A stretch of DNA of 8,659 bases from Bacteroidales bacterium. GTDB lineage: Bacteria > Bacteroidota > Bacteroidia > Bacteroidales > WCHB1-69. The notes beneath the pieces were generated by a model, which worked only from the letters and a program-made list of their open reading frames with translations, was not told the DNA's origin and made no database searches. Numbering within the stretch: position 1 is the stretch's first letter; the number at the start of each line of letters is the position of its first letter. A program made the translations under genes and the position numbers. The stretch lies in NCBI GenBank assembly GCA_031266895.1, contig JAISAD010000090.1, positions 1-8,659 of the forward strand, read 5' to 3'. Below, in pieces: positions 1-5,321 of this stretch.

Positions 1-93
1 ACAAAAAATCCATTACAACAATCTGAAATTTATACTTTATCCGTTAGAATAAATACTGCGAAATTGCCGTTCCTTAAGTATGAGGATATTTGA
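1..93 (+). CDS. possible 3' end of a gene cut by the left edge
   Basis: Reading frame 1 is open from the first base for 30 codons and ends at a TGA at 91-93. The translation is of mixed composition and ends in LPFLKYEDI, which looks protein-like. No family can be recognised from so short a tail. An open run of this length is not rare by chance in AT-rich DNA, and an opposing minus-strand frame (30-221) overlaps it, so this is only a candidate. No clear terminator hairpin follows it before the peptidase promoter. Sequence to the left of the window would decide the matter. Confidence 0.2.
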   Translation, partial: TKNPLQQSEIYTLSVRINTAKLPFLKYEDI

Positions 94-252
94 TTATGAC
101 AACAATAAAAATTTGGATTATTAGATTTTGCCCATTTAATTTTTTCAGGGAAAACAGGGCATGGGCTTTTCGTGGAAAAATAGGCGAATGATTGCCAAAT
201 GCAACGTTTTATATCTAACAATTATGTGGGCTGAATGACAAAAAAAGAATTA
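94..252. other. AT-rich intergenic stretch without a convincing gene
   Basis: This stretch lies between the possible gene tail and the regulatory region of the peptidase gene. It holds a 31-codon plus-strand frame (96-191) and part of a 63-codon minus-strand frame (30-221). Neither resembles a known family, and they overlap each other antisense. I see no RNA gene, no strong hairpin and no insertion-sequence end here. Confidence 0.4.
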
Positions 253-267
253 ACCTAAGAATTAGGT
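253..267. promoter_or_regulatory. 15-bp perfect dyad upstream of the S46 peptidase promoter
   Basis: The sequence is ACCTAA-GAA-TTAGGT, a perfect 6+6 inverted repeat with a 3-nt centre. It also sits in a tandem motif, AAGAATTA at 245-252 and again at 257-264, with a 12-bp period. Its centre lies about 31 bp upstream of the predicted -7 box (291-298), around the -44 region of the inferred start site. That is a usual place for an activator or repressor to bind. The sequence shows only the symmetry; the regulatory role is inferred and no cognate regulator is visible in the window. Confidence 0.35.
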
Positions 268-290
268 GCGTGTAATCCAATTATTTCGTG

Positions 291-298
291 TATATTTG
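291..298 (+). promoter_or_regulatory. predicted Bacteroidota -7 element for the S46 peptidase gene
   Basis: TATATTTG matches the TAnnTTTG consensus for the primary sigma factor of Bacteroidota exactly. Transcription would start near 304, giving an AT-rich leader of roughly 27 nt before the ATG at 332. I see no good TTG-type -33 element about 19-21 bp upstream, so activation through the nearby dyad is possible. The leader contains a 7-bp AU-only inverted repeat (314-332) whose last base is the A of the start codon. Confidence 0.55.
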
Positions 299-331
299 CT
301 CTCAATTATTAATTTATAAAACATATTTATA

Positions 332-2506
332 ATGAGAAGGTTAGGATTATTCTTTTGTGGAATTTTTATACTCAACATCGCTACCGTTCATGCCGATGAG
401 GGAATGTGGTTGCTTTCGTTACTGGGCAAAAATTATGAACAGATGAAAAAACAGGGCTTTAAATTAACGCCCGAAGACATTTATAATGTAAATCAGGGAT
501 GCCTGAAAGATGCTGTAGTCGGTCTGGGACATGACGGGAATCCGTTTCGACATTTCTGCACTGGTGAATTAGTGTCGAATGAGGGGCTGTTTACAACAAA
601 CCACCACTGCGGATTTAGCATGATTCAATCACACTCTACGGTAGAAAACGACTACCTGCGTGATGGCTTTTGGGCTATGTCGAAAGAGGAAGAGTTGCCC
701 AATGAAGGCATTACCGCAACTATTTTGGTGCGCATGGAAGATGTTACCTCGCGTATTTTGTCGGCGCTCAACGACAATATGAGTGAAAAAGAGCGTAATA
801 AAATTATTGATTCTCTGTCAAAAATCATCACCCAGGAGGCAACTCGAGAAACGATCTATAATGCGCAAGTGGCCGACATGTTCGCCAAAAACCAGTTTTT
901 TATGCTGGTCTATATTATTTACAAAGATGTGCGTTTAGTAGGTGCTCCGCCTTCGTCAATGGGCAAATTTGGCGGTGATACCGACAATTGGGAGTGGCCG
1001 CGCCATACTGCCGATTTTTCCATGTTTCGCATCTATACCGATAAAAACGGCAATCCTGCTCCCTATTCCAAAGAGAATATCCCGTTGAAACCGAAACACT
1101 TCTTCCCTGTCAGCGCCAAAGGAATGCAAGATGGCGATTTTGCCATGATCATGGGCTTCCCCGGCACTACTCAACGTTTTCTCACTTCTTACGGTTTAGA
1201 CGAAACCATGAATATTACCAATCAATTGCGCTATGATATCAGGACAGTGAAAATCAACGTATTGCGTAAAGAAATGGCTACCGATCAAAAAATTAGAATA
1301 CAGTATGCTTCCAAATATGCTTCCTGCTCCAACTATTGGAAATATTCGCTGCAGCAAAATAAAGCGTTGAAAAATCTCAATACAATGGCTGTAAAACAGG
1401 AAATTGAACGCAATTACCAGCAATGGGCTAATCAACAGAGCAATCCCAAATATAAAGAAGCACTCAACAACATCAAAGAGGGCTATGAAAAAAGAGCCAA
1501 AAATAGAGCTTCTATTTTATACCTCTCTGAAGGTATTCTTTCCGGCCCCGAAATGCTCTATTTTGCTTTTGAACAGGCAAATAACATCTCTGATTTTTTT
1601 CAACTTGAGGATAGGGATTCTATCACCGATATGAGAGCGCAATTATATAAGGAGTGGGATGAGTTTTACAAGGATTTTGATCCCGAAGTAGAGCGTAAAT
1701 TACTGGCTAACATGCTGGATTACACCTATAAAAATATGAATAAGGATGCTTGTCCCGATTTTTTTATCTCTGTTCTGGAAAAGAAATTTAAAGGTGATGC
1801 CGCTAAATATGCCGATTTTTTGATGTCAAAATCTGTTTTCACCTCAAAAGAAAAATTACAAGAGGTTTTGAACAATACCAAAAATTGGAACAAACTTTTG
1901 GATAAAGACCCTGCTTTTGTAGCTGGCCTAAGCGCATTTAAACAATACCGAGAGTTGTATCTTGCTTCCAGAGCCTACAATGAGATTATTGCTTCCGGAG
2001 AGCGCTATTTTGTAAGCGGACTGCTGCAAATGAATAAAGATAAAAATTTCGCTCCCGATGCCAACTCTACCATTCGTCTTACTTACGGAAATGTGCACGA
2101 GTATGAACCAAAAGATGGGGTTACTTATCACTATTACACTACTTTAGCTGGTGTAATGCAGAAAGAAGATCCCAATAGCAGCGAATTTTATGTGCCTGCT
2201 AAACTGAAAGAGCTGTACCAGAAAAAAGATTATGGAAACTACGCCGATGCAAATGGCGATTTACCGGTATGTTTTATCACAAATAATGACATTACAGGTG
2301 GTAACTCAGGTTCTCCGGTGCTTGATGCACAAGGCAACCTGATAGGTTTGGCTTTTGATGGCAATTCGGAAGCAATGTCGGGCGATATTGATTTTGAAGA
2401 GAATATGCAGCGCTGTATCAATTTGGATGTAAGGTATATGCTTTTCATTATTGACAAATTTGCCGGTGCGCAGAATTTGATTAAAGAAATGAAGATTGTA
2501 GAATAA
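332..2506 (+). CDS. dpp7: S46-family dipeptidyl-peptidase, DPP7 type, exported
   Basis: This is a complete 724-residue serine exopeptidase of family S46, which removes dipeptides from the N-terminus of peptides in the periplasm. A signal peptide (residues 1-21, ending ATVHA) precedes the usual mature start DEGMW. The chymotrypsin-like triad is visible as His92 in TTNHHCG, Asp228 in HTADFS and Ser659 in GGNSGSPV. The DNWEWPRH motif supplies Asn219, Trp220 and Arg224, and Asn334 lies in SCSNYWK; family structures show these residues holding the substrate amino terminus. The residue that separates subfamilies is Gly677 (FDGNSE). DPP11 enzymes, which prefer Asp/Glu, carry Arg there, so this one should be DPP7-like with preference for hydrophobic P1 residues. 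Length is normal for the family. A short insertion (GHDGNPFRH, about 66-74) precedes the conserved CTGEL. The ATG start is fixed by the signal peptide and by the promoter 34 bp upstream. It is monocistronic and ends at a hairpin. Family assignment is certain; specificity is inferred. Confidence 0.96.
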   Translation: MRRLGLFFCGIFILNIATVHADEGMWLLSLLGKNYEQMKKQGFKLTPEDIYNVNQGCLKDAVVGLGHDGNPFRHFCTGELVSNEGLFTTNHHCGFSMIQSHSTVENDYLRDGFWAMSKEEELPNEGITATILVRMEDVTSRILSALNDNMSEKERNKIIDSLSKIITQEATRETIYNAQVADMFAKNQFFMLVYIIYKDVRLVGAPPSSMGKFGGDTDNWEWPRHTADFSMFRIYTDKNGNPAPYSKENIPLKPKHFFPVSAKGMQDGDFAMIMGFPGTTQRFLTSYGLDETMNITNQLRYDIRTVKINVLRKEMATDQKIRIQYASKYASCSNYWKYSLQQNKALKNLNTMAVKQEIERNYQQWANQQSNPKYKEALNNIKEGYEKRAKNRASILYLSEGILSGPEMLYFAFEQANNISDFFQLEDRDSITDMRAQLYKEWDEFYKDFDPEVERKLLANMLDYTYKNMNKDACPDFFISVLEKKFKGDAAKYADFLMSKSVFTSKEKLQEVLNNTKNWNKLLDKDPAFVAGLSAFKQYRELYLASRAYNEIIASGERYFVSGLLQMNKDKNFAPDANSTIRLTYGNVHEYEPKDGVTYHYYTTLAGVMQKEDPNSSEFYVPAKLKELYQKKDYGNYADANGDLPVCFITNNDITGGNSGSPVLDAQGNLIGLAFDGNSEAMSGDIDFEENMQRCINLDVRYMLFIIDKFAGAQNLIKEMKIVE

Positions 2507-2515
2507 AACCCCATT

Positions 2516-2548
2516 TTATGCAGCCTTATAGAAGAAAGGGCTGCATAA
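2516..2548. terminator. hairpin terminator between convergent dpp7 and tRNA-Asn
   Basis: A perfect 10-bp inverted repeat has arms TTATGCAGCC (2516-2525) and GGCTGCATAA (2539-2548) around a 13-nt loop. It begins 9 bp after the peptidase stop codon and lies between two converging transcription units, so it can serve both. There is no proper T-run on either side, which makes it a weaker intrinsic terminator than the one at 3764-3797. Confidence 0.7.
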
Positions 2549-2594
2549 TTACTTATACAACCCATTCTGTTATGAAAAATTTATTTCCTTATCG

Positions 2595-2668
2595 CTCCCC
2601 CTCAAGGACTTGAACCTTGGACCCTCTGATTAACAGTCAGATGCTCTAACCAACTGAGCTAAGGAGGA
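2595..2668 (-). tRNA. tRNA-Asn (anticodon GTT)
   Basis: Read on the minus strand, a 74-nt cloverleaf is present. The acceptor arm TCCTCCT pairs with AGGGGGA, with one T-G wobble. The D arm is GCTC/GAGC and the anticodon stem is TCTGA/TCAGA. The anticodon GTT is at 2632-2634, and the T arm is CAAGG-TTCAAGT-CCTTG. The discriminator base is G, as expected for tRNA-Asn. The 3' CCA is not encoded (the next bases are CGA), so it must be added after transcription. A TATTTTTG promoter box lies 17 bp upstream, and the gene appears to be transcribed alone. Confidence 0.97.
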
Positions 2669-2685
2669 TTTTCATTTTGAAGGTG

Positions 2686-2693
2686 CAAAAATA
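2686..2693 (-). promoter_or_regulatory. predicted -7 element for tRNA-Asn
   Basis: On the minus strand the box reads TATTTTTG followed by CACC, a good match to TAnnTTTG. It ends 17 bp from the first base of the mature tRNA, so the 5' leader would be about 10 nt. The -33 region is not recognisable. The box and its downstream bases closely match the promoter of the TonB-dependent receptor operon (8161-8181). Confidence 0.55.
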
Positions 2694-2722
2694 CAACTTT
2701 TTTTTTATCCGCGACAGTCGAA

Positions 2723-2745
2723 TACAAAAATTTCTTATTTTTGTA
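2723..2745. repeat. inverted repeat overlapping the yitT promoter
   Basis: TACAAAAAT (2723-2731) and ATTTTTGTA (2737-2745) form a perfect 9-bp inverted repeat with a 5-nt centre. The right arm contains most of the predicted -7 box of yitT. A protein bound here would cover the promoter, so an operator is possible. The A/T-rich arms could equally be two back-to-back promoter-like boxes. It lies between the diverging tRNA-Asn and yitT units. Confidence 0.4.
2736..2743 (+). promoter_or_regulatory. predicted -7 element for yitT
   Basis: TATTTTTG fits the TAnnTTTG consensus. Transcription would start near 2749-2750, leaving a leader of about 70 nt before the preferred ATG at 2821, or about 20 nt before the alternative TTG at 2770. 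No convincing -33 element is visible. Confidence 0.45.
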
Positions 2746-2820
2746 CATGGTTTTCTGAGAGGATATTAATTGTTTAATTATCATACTATTACAACATTAG
2801 ATAAATTAAAAAAATCAGAT

Positions 2821-3681
2821 ATGGACAAAAAACATGTATTTATGACTATAAAAAACTATCTTTTTATAGTCATCGGTTTGGCTATTTTCGCACTCGGATG
2901 GACAGCTTTTCTCATTCCAATGAAATTAACCGGCGGTGGCGTGAGTGGTATTGCCGCCATTCTGTTCTTCGCTACCAAACTCCCAATAGGGGTTACCACT
3001 TTTGCCATTAACCTGGTGTTGTTGGTTTTTGCATGGAAGATTTTAGGACCACGATTTTGCATCAGCACCCTAATATCTACGGCTATTTTATCTCTTTTTC
3101 TCTCTTTTGGACAGCAAATTTTCATAGAACCCTTAGTAGATGATATGGCCATGAGCACCTTTATTGGGGCAGCATTATCCGCATTCGGAGTGGGGTTGGC
3201 TATCAATTATGGAGGGAATACCGGCGGAACAGATATTGTAGCGATGATGATAGGCAAATACCGTAATATTTCTTACGGCCGTGTTACCCTCTATTCCAAC
3301 ATCCTGATCATTGGCTCATCGTGGTTTGTAATTGATTCCATAAACAATCTGGTTTACAGTATGGTGGTCATGTTTTTCTATATCTTTATTTCAGACCTTG
3401 TGATTGATGGCTATAAGCAGACCTTTCAATTTTTTGTCTTTTCCAGTAAAAATCAGGAAATTGCCGACAGGATTAATAAAGATTTGGGGCGTGGTGCCTC
3501 CTTTTTAAAAGGTTACGGCTCCTATACCAAAAAGGATAAGGATGTATTATTGATTTTGTCGCATCGCAACGATAAGGCCCGTATCATTCGCATTATTAGA
3601 GAAATAGACTCCAACGCATTTATCAGCATCTCAAAAACCAGCAGTGTTTTTGGAAAAAACTTTGATAAGATTAAAGTATAA
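2821..3681 (+). CDS. YitT family integral membrane protein with C-terminal DUF2179 domain
   Basis: From the ATG at 2821 the product has 286 residues, the usual size for YitT proteins. These are multi-span membrane proteins of unknown biochemical role, with a conserved soluble C-terminal domain. About six hydrophobic segments can be seen near residues 13-33, 55-72, 81-100, 111-131, 155-172 and 176-193. Family motifs are LTGGGVSGIA (36-45) after the first span and GGNTGGTDIVAMM (131-143) after the fourth. The DUF2179 part (about 200-286) holds GRGASFLKGYGSYTKK and REIDSNAFISI. The frame stays open upstream to a TTG at 2770 that has a GAGAGG sequence 7 nt before it, adding 17 polar residues. I prefer the ATG because it follows an A-rich leader typical of Bacteroidota and needs no N-terminal extension. 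A third in-frame start, ATG 2842, lies in a perfect inverted repeat. The gene stands alone and ends at a bidirectional terminator. Substrate is unknown. Confidence 0.9.
   Translation: MDKKHVFMTIKNYLFIVIGLAIFALGWTAFLIPMKLTGGGVSGIAAILFFATKLPIGVTTFAINLVLLVFAWKILGPRFCISTLISTAILSLFLSFGQQIFIEPLVDDMAMSTFIGAALSAFGVGLAINYGGNTGGTDIVAMMIGKYRNISYGRVTLYSNILIIGSSWFVIDSINNLVYSMVVMFFYIFISDLVIDGYKQTFQFFVFSSKNQEIADRINKDLGRGASFLKGYGSYTKKDKDVLLILSHRNDKARIIRIIREIDSNAFISISKTSSVFGKNFDKIKV
2842..2873 (+). repeat. perfect 13-bp inverted repeat within the start of yitT
   Basis: The left arm ATGACTATAAAAA (2842-2854) and right arm TTTTTATAGTCAT (2861-2873) pair perfectly around a 6-nt loop, ACTATC. The repeat lies in codons 8-18 of yitT and its left arm contains an alternative in-frame ATG. 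In the mRNA it would form an AU-rich hairpin close to the translation start. A role in translational control or as a protein-binding dyad is inferred from position only. Confidence 0.6.
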
Positions 3682-3763
3682 TCTCTTTATATAATTAAGC
3701 GATTTACGCAAGACAAGGCAGTTTGTGTTGCACAATTGAAAACAGCAAGAGTATTATAAAAAC

Positions 3764-3797
3764 AGCAGGAAGATACCCATTTCCGTATCTTCCTGCT
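3764..3797. terminator. bidirectional intrinsic terminator between yitT and the receptor operon
   Basis: AGCAGGAAGATAC (3764-3776) and GTATCTTCCTGCT (3785-3797) form a perfect 13-bp stem with an 8-nt loop. On the plus strand the stem runs into five Ts. On the minus strand the A-rich left flank (3758-3762) gives a T-run after one mismatched base. It can therefore end both yitT and the convergent receptor/beta-helix operon, whose last stop codon lies 21 bp away. Confidence 0.9.
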
Positions 3798-3818
3798 TTT
3801 TGAAATTATGTAAGCTGT

Positions 3819-5270
3819 TTAATAGGTTGTATTTTGCGGATCAAAATTAGTCCAGCCGCTCATCCAATTGTTGGAGGCGGTTTCGGAGGGGGAAAACGCC
3901 CCAATATAGTTCACTTTTTCAAATCCGCCTGTCACTTTGGGGTGTATCCATGCCGCACCGGTTTTTAAAGGGCTGTCCGAATTGAGGAATATGTTCGGAT
4001 TGGCGAGGTTGCTTAGCGGATTGCTGTTTCCCGATAATTTAAGGTCGGCAAGAGTTGCGTATGTTCTGTTGCCGCCATTGGAACGTTCAAAGTAAGTTTT
4101 TACAAAAGCATCGGAATTTTCCACATTGTCATATTGCGACTGGCTTGTCCAAACTTGTTTGTCTTGAAAGTTTTTTACACAACCAGCCATTATGCAATTT
4201 GTCACATTCAGTTCGCCTCTGTCAGCATTGCCCTGCGCATCTCCTTTGCCATTGTTTTCGATGATGAGACCGACAGGAAATCCGGCAAACAGTGAGTTGA
4301 AAACGCTCTGCTGAGTATTGCGGCGCAAATGTGCAGCTGCCTGAAAACGGGCATCTACACTGCTGCCTCTCACCCCGGCTTCATTAGCGTAGGCAGAGGG
4401 ATTGTAAACAGGTCCAAAAAAGCTGATATTGGCAAAAACTGCACCTGTAGCGGGCATTGCCGAAGAGCCATTGGGATCATTGTCGGACTCGAAGCCATTG
4501 GAAGCCGATTTGTCGCCGATTTTCGGATCGCGGATACTCATGGCAAACTGTATTTTACCGCTAAATCCGTTGTCAGTATCAAAATCATCGTCCCAACCGC
4601 AAAAAGCCACCAGGTATCTGGCATTTACACAGCCGCCGAACCATTCAAAAGAGTCATCTCCCGAACAGGAAACCTGTACGTGGTCAACTATTGTTCCCGA
4701 CCCTACAGAGCCGAAAGTAATTCCGTTAATTTCGTTATCGGTAGAGTACTCAATACCGGCAAATTCGCAACGCAGATAGCTCAGCACGCCCGACTCGTCG
4801 CCATCGTTAGTGCCGCCATGTTTAGAGCGCACGCCTCCTTCAATAGTCTGTTCGCCCTGATTGTTTCTTGCTTTGCCCAATATGATAATACCGCCCCAGT
4901 CGCCCGGTTTTCGTCTTCCGACATCCTGAGCCGAGGTAAATACTATTGGGCGATCTTTGGTGCCGCGAGCCATCAATTTAGCGCCGCGTTCGATAATCAA
5001 GGTGGCTTTTGTGGCTTTGTCTCCTTTGATAATTACGCCCGGTTCGATGGTGAGAGTTACTCCTTCTTTCACGTACACAAATCCTTTCAGATTGTACTTG
5101 TTGGGGTAAGTCAAAGTAGTGTTTTCACTGATTTCGTACTCATTGGAGCCATCTCCCAAATCGTACTCCTTACCGGTGGGCGGCAGCGGATCAGGATCTT
5201 TTCCACATTTTGAACTGCATACTGCAATTCCAATTAACAGCATCATTCCGATTAATGTCATTTTTTTCAT
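3819..5270 (-). CDS. secreted beta-helix-like protein (putative lipoprotein), partner of the TonB-dependent receptor
   Basis: This 483-residue exported protein follows the receptor gene after 51 bp in the same direction. The N-terminus MKKMTLIGMMLLIGIAVC is a hydrophobic signal. Cys18 and Cys22 follow it, the second in CGKDPDP, which resembles the acidic surface-export tag of Bacteroidota lipoproteins. Neither cysteine has a standard lipobox (AVC and SKC), so lipidation is likely but unproven. The mature part is rich in Gly, Asn and Asp with repeated short beta segments, for example FVYVKEGVTLTIEPGVIIKG (64-83). This suggests a right-handed parallel beta-helix. Conserved-looking blocks are PGDWGGIIILGKA (122-134), the acidic WDDDFDTDNGF (226-236) and SNGFESDNDPNG (257-268), and a Trp-rich tail NWMSGWTNF (468-476). 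The acidic blocks could bind a metal ion, but no catalytic set is evident. It shows no SusD-like features and no type IX sorting tail that I recognise. A second ATG three codons in is possible. Function is unknown; a ligand-capturing role beside the receptor is inferred from the operon. Confidence 0.85.
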   Translation of the reverse strand: MKKMTLIGMMLLIGIAVCSSKCGKDPDPLPPTGKEYDLGDGSNEYEISENTTLTYPNKYNLKGFVYVKEGVTLTIEPGVIIKGDKATKATLIIERGAKLMARGTKDRPIVFTSAQDVGRRKPGDWGGIIILGKARNNQGEQTIEGGVRSKHGGTNDGDESGVLSYLRCEFAGIEYSTDNEINGITFGSVGSGTIVDHVQVSCSGDDSFEWFGGCVNARYLVAFCGWDDDFDTDNGFSGKIQFAMSIRDPKIGDKSASNGFESDNDPNGSSAMPATGAVFANISFFGPVYNPSAYANEAGVRGSSVDARFQAAAHLRRNTQQSVFNSLFAGFPVGLIIENNGKGDAQGNADRGELNVTNCIMAGCVKNFQDKQVWTSQSQYDNVENSDAFVKTYFERSNGGNRTYATLADLKLSGNSNPLSNLANPNIFLNSDSPLKTGAAWIHPKVTGGFEKVNYIGAFSPSETASNNWMSGWTNFDPQNTTY

Positions 5271-5275
5271 TGGTC

Positions 5276-5314
5276 TAAAATTAAGTTTCGTTAATAATGT
5301 ATAAAATTAAGTTT
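5276..5314. repeat. exact 13-bp direct repeat in the intercistronic gap of the receptor operon
   Basis: TAAAATTAAGTTT occurs at 5276-5288 and again, identically, at 5302-5314, with a start-to-start distance of 26 bp. The pair fills most of the 51-bp gap between the receptor stop codon and the start of the beta-helix gene. The sequence is A/T-rich, so chance or a small duplication is possible. A regulator site or an mRNA-processing element is an alternative. I see no TAnnTTTG promoter box here. Confidence 0.6.
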
Positions 5315-5321
5315 ATTTTCT

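Noticed and set aside
96..191. A 31-codon plus-strand frame starting two bases after the possible gene tail.
   Set aside because: Its translation resembles nothing known, it has no ribosome-binding signal, and it could easily be chance.
30..221. A 63-codon minus-strand open frame near the left edge.
   Set aside because: It has no family resemblance and no visible promoter box, and its composition is typical of translated noncoding A/T-rich DNA. It overlaps the plus-strand gene-tail candidate.
2595..2668. The tRNA-Asn gene as an attachment site for an integrated element.
   Set aside because: No integrase is present and no repeat of the tRNA 3' end is seen in the window. The neighbours are ordinary chromosomal genes.
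3708..3731. A 9-bp imperfect hairpin, GCAAGACAA/TTGTGTTGC, downstream of yitT.
   Set aside because: It has one mismatch and no T-run, and a much stronger perfect terminator lies 33 bp further on. At most it is an accessory fold.
4329..5213. A 294-codon plus-strand open frame antisense to the beta-helix gene.
   Set aside because: It lies wholly within a gene with a signal peptide and family-like motifs on the other strand. Its translation is low in recognisable structure and it has no promoter or family match. It is best explained as a codon-composition shadow.
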